DNA from: JAGQOZ01 sp041399205
GTDB lineage: Bacteria; Planctomycetota; Planctomycetia; Pirellulales; Pirellulaceae
Reading direction: 5' to 3'
NCBI GenBank assembly: GCA_041399205.1
Contig: JAWKTK010000032.1
Span: 1 to 64,000, forward strand
DNA: 64,000 nucleotides
Of the stretch, positions 18,564-26,361 are shown in pieces (the first letter of the stretch is position 1; every line of letters starts with the position of its first letter). A program made the translations under genes and the position numbers. The notes beneath the pieces are model-generated. The model did not search any database and was not told the DNA's origin. It saw only the letters and a list, made by a program, of their open reading frames with translations.

Positions 18564-19888
18564 CGGAAAACACCCTTGATACAGCCGAAGCCTTTGATTG
18601 GTCTACTTCGGCACTGCACATGGAACGAACGAAACGTTTGGCACCGTCGCTGAGCGTTTCCTATGACCAACCGCTGCATCTTGTTCGCGGCAGTGGAGCG
18701 TATTTGTTCGATGCGGACGGTCGAACCTATTTGGATTGCGTCAACAACGTTTGCCACGTAGGGCATTCGCATCCGCGAATTGTGCAAGCAGCCGCTGCGC
18801 AAATGATGACACTCAACACGAACACTCGCTATCTGCATCCCAACATTTTGGAATACAGCCGACGACTGTTGGCCACGCTGCCATCGTCGCTGGAAGTCTG
18901 CTTCTTTGTCAATTCCGGGACCGAAGCCAACGATTTGGCATTGCGGCTGGCCAGAACGTTCACCGGGCGGCAAGACGTCATGGTGATTGATCATGCGTAT
19001 CACGGCCATTCGCAAGCGTTGATTGACATCAGTCCCTATAAATTCAACGGGCCGGGTGGCGCAGGTTGCCCTGATTCGACGTTGGTGGTGCCGATGCCCG
19101 ATGCGTATCGAGGACTCTATCGCACGCCCGAATTTACGCCGCAGGAACAGGCGCAACGATACGCTGCCCCTGTAGCAGCGGCATTGCTCGAAGCAAAGCC
19201 GGCCGCGTTTATCGCCGAAAGTCTTCTCAGCTGTGGCGGCCAAATTGAACTTCCGCCAGGCTACTTAACCACGGCGTATGATACCGTTCGAGCCGCTGGC
19301 GGTGTGTGTATTGCGGACGAAGTGCAAGTGGGATTCGGACGCGTTGGTTCGCATTTCTGGGGCTTCGAATCTCATGGCGTCACGCCTGACATTGTAACCA
19401 TGGGCAAGCCCATCGGGAACGGTCATCCTCTGGCGGCCGTGGTGACCACGCGAGCTATCGCCGATGTGTTTAACAACGGCATGGAGTATTTCAATACGTT
19501 TGGCGGAAACCCGGTGTCATGTGCCGTGGGTTTGGCAGTGCTGGACGTGTTGCAGCAAGCTCAACTGCAGTCCCACGCCGACAAATTGGGACGGCAATTA
19601 CTGGACGAACTGCGCTTGCTACAAGAACGGCATGCTTCGATCGGAGATGTCCGAGGCCGAGGGCTCTTCCTGGGGATCGAATTTGTTTCGAACCGACAAG
19701 ATCGCACGCCCGACGCCGCAACGGCGCATTACGTCGTCCAGCGAATGAAAGATCACGGCATTTTGCTCAGCACCGACGGTCCGGATCACAACGTCATCAA
19801 ATTCAAGCCGCCCATGGTCTTTTCTGCCACCGACGCCAGCCGCCTGGTGATCACGTTGGACCATCTATTAACCAGCGAAGTTTCTTGA
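18554..19888 (+). CDS. Class III PLP-dependent aminotransferase (ETNPPL-like)
   Basis: A 444-codon aminotransferase frame, read from a TTG at 18554 (or ATG at 18620, MERTKRLAPSL). Fold type I signatures are complete: SGTEAND at 121-127, the Asp binding the pyridine nitrogen in CIADEVQVGFGR (Asp255) and the Schiff-base Lys in TMGKPIGNGHP (Lys285), with EYFNTFGGNPVSCA following. The closest subgroup by wording is the one containing ethanolamine-phosphate phospho-lyase and alanine-glyoxylate aminotransferase 2. It follows the phosphotransferase/M23 frames with an overlap, so it is probably the C-terminal third of one fused protein. A phosphotransferase plus phospho-lyase pairing would suit an amino-alcohol catabolic route, but this is inference. 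Confidence 0.88.
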   Translation: MGLTENTLDTAEAFDWSTSALHMERTKRLAPSLSVSYDQPLHLVRGSGAYLFDADGRTYLDCVNNVCHVGHSHPRIVQAAAAQMMTLNTNTRYLHPNILEYSRRLLATLPSSLEVCFFVNSGTEANDLALRLARTFTGRQDVMVIDHAYHGHSQALIDISPYKFNGPGGAGCPDSTLVVPMPDAYRGLYRTPEFTPQEQAQRYAAPVAAALLEAKPAAFIAESLLSCGGQIELPPGYLTTAYDTVRAAGGVCIADEVQVGFGRVGSHFWGFESHGVTPDIVTMGKPIGNGHPLAAVVTTRAIADVFNNGMEYFNTFGGNPVSCAVGLAVLDVLQQAQLQSHADKLGRQLLDELRLLQERHASIGDVRGRGLFLGIEFVSNRQDRTPDAATAHYVVQRMKDHGILLSTDGPDHNVIKFKPPMVFSATDASRLVITLDHLLTSEVS

Positions 19889-20083
19889 TCATCGCGGCTT
19901 GGTCGCTGCTGGAAATCATGTTGCAGTGTCGCTCGTGCTTGTTGCGTCGCGTCAACGCCACAGCTCATCCATGGGCAAAAATGCCGGGAAAGAGGGCAAA
20001 TTCTGGTTTGGAATGTCAATTGCAATCTTGTAGGAATGTCAGCGAATTCCAATACAAAACTCTTCCAGAAAAGGCACAGGCAG

Positions 20084-20254
20084 ATGACTCACTACCAAAC
20101 ACTCGAGACCACCAGATATCTGATTGACTCCCTTAAAGATGAAGCCAAGGTGCAGCGAAAAGAAAGAAATCGCCAAGCCATTCAGCTACTCTTTCTGTTC
20201 TTGGTTGCCACGGGCCTGACCATCGTTACCGGTGAACTGGTCAAATGGCTATGA
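20084..20254 (+). CDS. Possible small single-pass membrane protein
   Basis: A 56-residue frame: a charged N-terminal helix (LIDSLKDEAKVQRKERNR) followed by one hydrophobic segment (AIQLLFLFLVATGLTIV) and a short end. The shape is that of a small anchored protein. No family match and no strong ribosome site (GGCAG only) were seen, so the call is tentative. Confidence 0.35.
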   Translation: MTHYQTLETTRYLIDSLKDEAKVQRKERNRQAIQLLFLFLVATGLTIVTGELVKWL

Positions 20255-20611
20255 GACCTAGTCGCAGTGCTCAGGGCATTGTAGGTGGCCAACAAAATTC
20301 GTTTGCCAGCAAAGACGTTAAGTCGGAAGCCAGACAAAATAGCCAAGCGGCACAAGACTGGCATTCGGTTGATCGCAAAAAAATTCGTACTCAATTTTTT
20401 CGCAAAACCACACAAAAACTAGGGACTTTTGCTATTGTTTCCATGACGCGACAGCAATGGGGCTGTATTTTCCGCTAGTAATTGCATGCTGGTCTTGACG
20501 TGGATGCGTAGATTGCGGGATAACCTGCGTCTCAGTGGCCGCGACTGATTTTATTTACATGATGTAAGTTTTGTGTTCCCCTAGCAAGGATGATTAAGGA
20601 AGGAGCCAAAA
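20255..20611. other. Intergenic region before the ribbon-helix-helix gene
   Basis: No gene is recognised. An A-rich/T-rich hairpin at about 20374-20403 (GCAAAAAAATT...AATTTTTTCGC) may terminate upstream transcription. The right end should hold the promoter of the 20612 gene, which has AAGGAAGGAG just before its ATG. Confidence 0.35.
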
Positions 20612-21010
20612 ATGGAATTGGTTCAACAACAGGAAGAGAATCGCGAAGCCAAAGTCTATCGAGTTGCCGCGGATCTATACCGGCAAGACCCAGACTGGGT
20701 GACGTTCTTCCGCGAAGTCTTGGGCGTGGACGGAATCGTACGCCAAGTCTTTGACAACCCGCTTGATCTGGCTCGATTCGAGCAAACCAAAGAGTACTCT
20801 GACATTCAGCAAATGGTAGCGAAGCTTCGTGAACGAGCCAGCGAACCGGTGGACTCCCGCGAACCGACTCGAGTCATCACGGTTCGTCTGCCCAAAAGCT
20901 TGCACGAATCGCTGCGTACCGAAGCTCACGAACGTAAGACCAGTATGAACAAGCTTTGCATTTCCAAGCTGTTGCAGATGGTCGACGAAGAATTGATCCC
21001 GAACGACTAG
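20612..21010 (+). CDS. Ribbon-helix-helix protein, HicB C-terminal type
   Basis: A 132-residue protein. The first 85 residues are helical and unassigned (AADLYRQDPDWVTFFREVLG). Residues about 88-125 form a ribbon-helix-helix DNA-binding unit: TRVITVRLPKSLHESLRTEA then MNKLCISKLLQM. This resembles the DNA-binding part of HicB antitoxins, but no HicA or other toxin gene lies on either side, so it is more likely a stand-alone regulator. AAGGAAGGAG precedes the ATG, and a good terminator follows about 40 bases after the stop, giving a single-gene unit. Target genes cannot be inferred. Confidence 0.8.
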   Translation: MELVQQQEENREAKVYRVAADLYRQDPDWVTFFREVLGVDGIVRQVFDNPLDLARFEQTKEYSDIQQMVAKLRERASEPVDSREPTRVITVRLPKSLHESLRTEAHERKTSMNKLCISKLLQMVDEELIPND

Positions 21011-21050
21011 TCGTCACACCCAGCCAACGCAATTTTCTTCAACGCACAAG

Positions 21051-21093
21051 AAGCGTTCCTGGTTTTCGCCATGCAACCAGGGCGCTTTTTTTT
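21051..21093 (+). terminator. Rho-independent terminator after the ribbon-helix-helix gene
   Basis: AAGCG-TTCCTGGTT pairs with AACCAGGGCGCTT with one small bulge, followed by eight T. It lies between the convergent 20612-21010 and 21156-22403 genes. Confidence 0.8.
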
Positions 21094-21155
21094 GCTTTTT
21101 CGTCAAACCAACTCGTCGGCACAAAAAGAGGCAGCTTCTCGTTGCGTTGCCACGA

Positions 21156-22403
21156 TCAGACGTTGCGAATGGATCGTAGCAGGTGGTCAACACTGGAGGC
21201 GAGTGTGGTTGAATACTGCATTAATTTGGTGGCAGCACTCACAAGGCATTCGGTTGAAGCACGCGTGTCGTCAGCGGCCACGGAGGTCTTGGCAATGTTG
21301 CCGGAAACCGAGTCGGTTTCGCGAACAGCCAGTTCCGCGTGCTGATTGATTTCGCTTGTCACTTCGGTTTGCTTCGTGACCAACGTCAGGATGGTTTCGC
21401 TAACCGCGTCTACTTCTTGCACCGTCGAACTGCATCGACTGATGGCCGTTGCTGTTCCGCTGGCGGAATCCTGTACGCTTTCAATTTCCTGCTTGGCATT
21501 CTCGGTTGCCGTTCGAGTCTGTTCGGCCAGGTGTCGTACTTCGTCCGCCACTACCGCGAATCCGCGTCCCGCTTCGCCCGCTCGAGCTGCTTCCACGGCG
21601 GCATTGAGCGCCAGTAAATGCGTTTGTTTAGCAATACCGGCAATGGTTTCGACAACGGTACCGATGCGAGTTGAAATCTGTTCGAGTCCGTTCACAATGG
21701 ACTTGGCCTGTTCCGCATCAGCCACCGCGCGGCCGACCACTTGTTTTGACGCTTTCACGTTTTGGTCAATCTCGGCAACACTGTGCACCAGTGTCTGAGT
21801 TGACTGTGCCATGTGTGTCACGCTTTCCGACGTTCGCTTTGACGCGTTCAAAGCATCGTCGGCCTGAGTTGCGGTATCTTTAGCAGTGGACGAAAGGGCT
21901 GCGCTGATATTGTGAACCTCCTTGGCCGTTGCATCCACCGAGCTGGCTATTTCTTTTACCGTAGCCTCAAATTCGTCGGCAATTTCCAGACGTTGCTCTT
22001 CGGCTCGCGCTAGTGCCTTCGAATTCAATTCCAATTCCGCAACCGAATGATTGATCACTTCCGATGCGTGCTTGAATGATCCCGCCATGCCTCGCAAGAT
22101 CACTCGACGGAAGAATTTCCCCTCCGCCGCACTGCTCAACGCAGCACGAGATTCTCGCACAAAGGCATCCGTATAATCCAACAGCGAATTGACGCTGTGA
22201 ATCACACGTCCAAGATCTCCATCGGCGTTCACGTGCAACAGTCTCACTTCCAAGTCACCCTTGGCGGCCCGTTCGCAAGCTTGCGCAATTCTTTTGATCC
22301 ACGCTTCGATGTCAGCCTGCTTCGTTTCCAATTCACAAAGTCTGGTTTGTAGCGCCGCAGTACTTTCGGCGCGAGTTGGTTCGACGACAGCTGAGTTGTC
22401 CAT
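21156..22403 (-). CDS. Soluble methyl-accepting chemotaxis protein
   Basis: A 415-residue chemoreceptor without any membrane segment. A helical HAMP-like region spans about 35-95. The rest is the long antiparallel signalling coil, with the conserved hairpin tip around 255-300: IAKQTHLLALNAAVEAARAG followed by GRGFAVVADEVRHLAEQT. It should bind CheA/CheW and signal from the cytoplasm. It lies 11 bases downstream of a separate Aer-type PAS gene on the same strand, so the two gene products together have the parts of an aerotaxis receptor split over two proteins. No CheA, CheW or CheR gene is in the window. The frame is intact and the start ATG 22403 gives MDNSAVVEPT. Confidence 0.93.
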   Translation of the reverse strand: MDNSAVVEPTRAESTAALQTRLCELETKQADIEAWIKRIAQACERAAKGDLEVRLLHVNADGDLGRVIHSVNSLLDYTDAFVRESRAALSSAAEGKFFRRVILRGMAGSFKHASEVINHSVAELELNSKALARAEEQRLEIADEFEATVKEIASSVDATAKEVHNISAALSSTAKDTATQADDALNASKRTSESVTHMAQSTQTLVHSVAEIDQNVKASKQVVGRAVADAEQAKSIVNGLEQISTRIGTVVETIAGIAKQTHLLALNAAVEAARAGEAGRGFAVVADEVRHLAEQTRTATENAKQEIESVQDSASGTATAISRCSSTVQEVDAVSETILTLVTKQTEVTSEINQHAELAVRETDSVSGNIAKTSVAADDTRASTECLVSAATKLMQYSTTLASSVDHLLRSIRNV

Positions 22404-22414
22404 CTGGTAAATCC

Positions 22415-22951
22415 TTAACTGTGAGACGTGAGCGAAAAAACAAACTCGTCGTACGCGACTCCAGCTTCCTCGAGCTGGGAAACAAGCAACTCTGTGGCCG
22501 CGTCGATGCCCTGCTTGGGATTGGCAAAGGATTCTTCTGTTTCCTTTAGCTGTTTGTAGATGGGCTCTACTTTCATGACCGCACGACGGTCAGGAACTCG
22601 TCGGCTAGAGTGATAGCCAACAATGTCGCCGTTGGGATTGAAGCTGGGTGTCACATGAGCCAGGACCCAATAGTGGTCGCCGTTTTTGCAGAGATTGACG
22701 ACGTACGCAAAAATCTCTTGGCCCGCACTAATCGTGTCCCAAAGAAGCTTGAACACGCATCGAGGCATATCGGGGTGTCGAATCATGTTGTGAGGCATGC
22801 CCAGCAGTTCTTCTTCGGTATAACCGGCCACGCGAATGAACACCTGATTCGCATAGGTGATTATTCCCTTTGTGTCGGTCTTACTGACGATGATTTCATC
22901 GTGAGAAAACGACCGTTCGCGACCGGTCGGTCGTACTTTCGGCTTGACCAT
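22415..22951 (-). CDS. PAS-domain sensor protein, Aer N-terminal type
   Basis: A 178-residue protein with one PAS domain at about 15-125: IIVSKTDTKGIITYANQVFI, then GYTEEELLGMPHNMIRHPDM and a KNGDHYWVLAHVTP strand segment. This wording is close to the FAD-binding PAS of aerotaxis receptors, which respond to redox state. The C-terminal 50 residues are helical and probably make contact with a partner. The neighbouring soluble chemoreceptor starts 11 bases downstream, so the two are almost certainly one operon and probably one sensory unit. Cofactor binding is inferred from family resemblance. Confidence 0.9.
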   Translation of the reverse strand: MVKPKVRPTGRERSFSHDEIIVSKTDTKGIITYANQVFIRVAGYTEEELLGMPHNMIRHPDMPRCVFKLLWDTISAGQEIFAYVVNLCKNGDHYWVLAHVTPSFNPNGDIVGYHSSRRVPDRRAVMKVEPIYKQLKETEESFANPKQGIDAATELLVSQLEEAGVAYDEFVFSLTSHS

Positions 22952-23143
22952 CTTTCTGCATTCCTGACAAAGCTAGGCATGTTGACCAGAGCGTCGACTC
23001 GATTCCCTTGCAGTCCACGGAAATGGGTTCGAGCGTATGCGGACTCCCTGGACAATTATTGGACACCGACTGCCAATCATGACGTGTGATGGGGAAACTA
23101 CGATCGAATACAGTGTATTCAGCCAGAACGACGGACCAATACA

Positions 23144-23502
23144 AGGACTAATGGGATCGCCAATCGTCGAGCAATCCTGTGCGGGAATGATCCGTTTACG
23201 GGGAAATCATTCGAACATCAGCGCGAGTGGATTCGGCAAAGCTTGGATTTCTGGACGGTGTTTTCGGGATTGATTGTTTGTCGTACACGGTGATGAGCAA
23301 CCATATCCACCTGATTCTGCGTAGCCGTCCGGATATCGTGCAAGAATGGTCGGACAAGGAAGTCGCACGCCGGTGGTTGGGTATCTTTCCGGCGAGTTTC
23401 GTTTTGTCTGTGTTCCAGCAAAGTATTGTGGCTAATATGCGGGTGTCGCTGTTGGATCGTGTACGTTGGATCGTCCAATGGGCGAATAAATGCAGCTAAA
23501 GT
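23144..23502 (+). pseudogene. RAYT (REP-associated Y1 transposase) remnant
   Basis: A first frame reads RRAILCGNDPFTGKSFEHQR then EWIRQSLDFWTVFSG. A second frame, one base off, continues GIDCLSYTVMSNHIHLILRS and PDIVQEWSDKEVARRWLG. The HIHLILR part is the HUH metal-binding motif of Y1 transposases, and the order matches RAYTs. The start of the gene, the catalytic tyrosine helix and the C-terminus are missing or scrambled, so it is inactive. A cluster of REP-like palindromes begins 40 bases further on, the usual association of this family. Confidence 0.75.
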
Positions 23503-23540
23503 ATTGTGGCTAGACCGGGTACAATAGAGACAATGCGGAG

Positions 23541-23645
23541 TAGCATGGGCCCATGGCCCGTTGCCCATGCTAACCTACAAAACGCAAAACACACGGGCCA
23601 TGGGCCCATGCTACAACACACGGGCCATGCCCATGCTAACCTACC
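23541..23645. repeat. REP-like palindromic repeats beside the RAYT remnant
   Basis: Three related units. The 21 bases at 23541-23561 are the exact reverse complement of 23593-23613 (ACGGGCCATGGGCCCATGC, then TA). A third unit, ACACGGGCCATGCCCATGC at 23617-23635, lacks three internal bases. Units one and three are followed by TAACCTAC. The internal CATGGGCCCATG is itself palindromic. Confidence 0.75.
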
Positions 23646-23764
23646 AACTGGCTTGAATTTTTTCGTGAAATCTTCTTTTCGAACCAGAATCTCTTCGCGA
23701 AAATGGCGTCAGCCCTGAATCACCGGTATTCCGTTCGCTTGTGTTTGGTATATCCTCGAAAACT

Positions 23765-26338
23765 ATGGCCACTGGTTCTTCTATCCGCCGCCGCAAAGCT
23801 GTCGACGAATCCGACGAAACGTTGGACCTCGGATTACAGGCCGCGTTTGGGGGGTGGGCCAATCCGCGTGAAACGGACCCCAAGGCGGCGAAGTATCAGC
23901 GAGACGAATCCGAACGGTACGAGATCCTGGACCCGATCAGTCGAGGCGGCATGGGCGTCATTCTTCACGCTCGAGACCGCCTGCTGAACCGAGAACTGGC
24001 GATCAAGGTCTTACGAGATTCCCATCGAGCTAATTCTGAGCTACATCATCGTTGGGTCGAAGAGGCCCAGATCGGTGCTCGACTCCAACATCCAGGCATC
24101 ATCCCTGTGTATGGCTTGGGGCACCTTCCCGATGGCCGACCATTCATCGCCATGAAGTTAGTCATCGGCAAGACGCTGTCTTTAATTTTGCAAGAGCGGA
24201 CAGAAAGCCGTCGCAAGCTGTTAGGGATCTTTGAGCAAATCTGTCACGCGCTGGCCTACGCTCACGACCAAGGTGTGATCCATCGAGACTTGAAGCCGTC
24301 CAATGTGATGGTCGGTATGTTTGGCGAAGTCCAAGTGATGGATTGGGGCTTGGCCAAGTCCATTCGATCGAATGGTCCCGAACCGCCTTCGCAGATTTCC
24401 ATTCCGGACCTTACCAAAGACGTCGTCCACCAAATTGAAACTCGCACCAAATATCGACCCGAAACGGAGACTCGGTTCGGCGATATCATCGGCACTCCGG
24501 CCTATATGGCTCCGGAACAAGCACTGGGTGAAGTGGAACGAGTAGACGAACGGACCGATGTGTTTGCATTAGGCGCTATTCTTTTCGAAATGATTACCGG
24601 AACGTCGCTCTATTCGGGCAAAAGCCGTGAGGACGTTCATCGTCAGGCAATGATGGCCGAACTGACCGCGGCATGGCAACGTCTGGATGACAGTGAATGC
24701 GACGCCGAGCTTCACCGTCTCATTCAAGATTGTCTTGCCGTGGATCAGGCCGACCGTCCCGCCGATGCAGGACGGATTGCGAAACGAATTTCTGACTATC
24801 TGGAAAGCTTGGACCGCCGCTTGCGTGATTCGGAAATTGCCGCAGCTAAGTTGTTGGCCATCGCGGACGAAGAACGGAAGCGTCGGAAGTTGTCTGTTGC
24901 ATTGATTGGTTCGGTAGCCGTCGGTGGTATGCTGGTTTTGGCTAGTTGGGCATGGTTTGCGGCGCTGCGAGCCAACGAAGCGGGGCGAGCCAACAATGTG
25001 GCATTCGGCGCGGTCAGTCATGCCGAATCATTGGCCTACCAAGCCTTTGCCAGCGTCGATGATCGATTGTGGGACCAAGCTAATATGGCCACGCAAGAAG
25101 CGATTGTCTTGACTGGCGGCCGGTTTATTCGCTCGGACCTGGCAGACAAGGCCAGCCGTTTAGCAGAACGAGTGGAACTGGAACGGCGAATTCGCGCATT
25201 CCGCGACGAATTGTCATCCATCTGGGATCGGCAGAATGAACTCCGGTTCGAATCCCATTCCGATTCATTTGACGGTTTGAATCACTATCGACAGGCGTTT
25301 GCGAACTTTGGTGTGACTATGGAAACAGACGCCATCACAGACGCTGCCATGCGTTTGAAAACCATCAGCACGGAAGATCGAATTGAGACAATCGCGGTAC
25401 TTGACTGGCTGGCTGGAAAGCACGGGGTAGAGTCTACCTTGGCTGATTGGTGTAGCACTTTGGCGGCGGAGATAGACAAGGATCCGTGGCGGCAAGCGTT
25501 GCGACGTGCGTGCAAGGATGACGATGCCGAGACGTTGCAGCGGTTGGCGGGCGAGATTGATTTTAACGCTCAGCCGATTCCGCTGGTGACCCTATTGGCG
25601 AATCGATTGGCGGACGCGGGCCAATTGGATTTGGCCAATCAATTATTGCTTTCGGCGCAACAAGCCAAGCCGGAGGATCACGGGATCAATCGGCAACTCG
25701 GTTATTGGGAATTTGCACAGGCAAACTATAGCGAAGCTGCTCGGTTCTTTTCTGTCGCCGTCGCGTTGCGACCGCGTAGTGCGGCCGCCAAATCTGATCT
25801 GGGTGTGGCACTTGCCAAGAGCGGAAATCTCACCGCAGCCGTGCATTCATTGAAGCAGGCGGCTGAAATGGACCATCGTGACGCGGACGTGTGGCGGAAT
25901 TATGCCGCTGTCTTGCGTCAAGCAGGCCAGTTGCCGGAGGCAGAATTGGCGTTACGGCGAGCCATCGATCTGGATCCATCGGGTGACAAATTCCGTGAAC
26001 TCGGAGCACTCTATCGGCGCATGCGAAAGTTGGATCAAGCGGTGGATTCGTTTCAACAAGCTGTTGCGTTAGAGCCAAACAATCCCGACTTGCATTTTGG
26101 ATTAGGACTGGCCGCGTATTTGAACAAGCACGACCAATTGGCGCTCGCTTCGCTGGAACGAACCATCGTTCTGGATCACCAGCACCGTGACGCCACCGCT
26201 TTGCTGGGCCACGTGCTGGTGCGACTAGGGGACACAGATCGAGCTCGAGAGGTATTTCGCAGCCCGTTGCTTTCTGGGCGACTAAAAGCGGATGCGAAAA
26301 CACAGGATCGCCCGAAGCATGAAATAGAGGAACAATAA
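23765..26338 (+). CDS. Membrane Ser/Thr protein kinase with C-terminal TPR repeats
   Basis: An 857-residue Hanks-type kinase. Kinase domain about 52-370: glycine loop ISRGGMGV (58-65), Lys81, Glu100, catalytic HRDLKPSN (173-180) and DWG (193-195) in place of the usual DFG. APE is present as APEQALGE. A single membrane helix (VALIGSVAVGGMLVLASWAW) at about 378-398 puts the kinase in the cytoplasm and the C-terminus outside. The distal part has TPR units at about 645-845, for example LGVALAKSGNLTAAVHSLKQ. Planctomycetes have many such kinases; substrates are unknown. The dockerin-type gene starts 23 bases after its stop and may be co-transcribed. The start ATG 23765 was preferred to an upstream TTG. 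Confidence 0.92.
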   Translation: MATGSSIRRRKAVDESDETLDLGLQAAFGGWANPRETDPKAAKYQRDESERYEILDPISRGGMGVILHARDRLLNRELAIKVLRDSHRANSELHHRWVEEAQIGARLQHPGIIPVYGLGHLPDGRPFIAMKLVIGKTLSLILQERTESRRKLLGIFEQICHALAYAHDQGVIHRDLKPSNVMVGMFGEVQVMDWGLAKSIRSNGPEPPSQISIPDLTKDVVHQIETRTKYRPETETRFGDIIGTPAYMAPEQALGEVERVDERTDVFALGAILFEMITGTSLYSGKSREDVHRQAMMAELTAAWQRLDDSECDAELHRLIQDCLAVDQADRPADAGRIAKRISDYLESLDRRLRDSEIAAAKLLAIADEERKRRKLSVALIGSVAVGGMLVLASWAWFAALRANEAGRANNVAFGAVSHAESLAYQAFASVDDRLWDQANMATQEAIVLTGGRFIRSDLADKASRLAERVELERRIRAFRDELSSIWDRQNELRFESHSDSFDGLNHYRQAFANFGVTMETDAITDAAMRLKTISTEDRIETIAVLDWLAGKHGVESTLADWCSTLAAEIDKDPWRQALRRACKDDDAETLQRLAGEIDFNAQPIPLVTLLANRLADAGQLDLANQLLLSAQQAKPEDHGINRQLGYWEFAQANYSEAARFFSVAVALRPRSAAAKSDLGVALAKSGNLTAAVHSLKQAAEMDHRDADVWRNYAAVLRQAGQLPEAELALRRAIDLDPSGDKFRELGALYRRMRKLDQAVDSFQQAVALEPNNPDLHFGLGLAAYLNKHDQLALASLERTIVLDHQHRDATALLGHVLVRLGDTDRAREVFRSPLLSGRLKADAKTQDRPKHEIEEQ

Positions 26339-26361
26339 GGCAACTTGTTGGAGCGTTAAGC

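Noticed and set aside
20612..21010. HicAB toxin-antitoxin pair
   Set aside because: Only the ribbon-helix-helix part is present; no HicA-like gene precedes or follows it.
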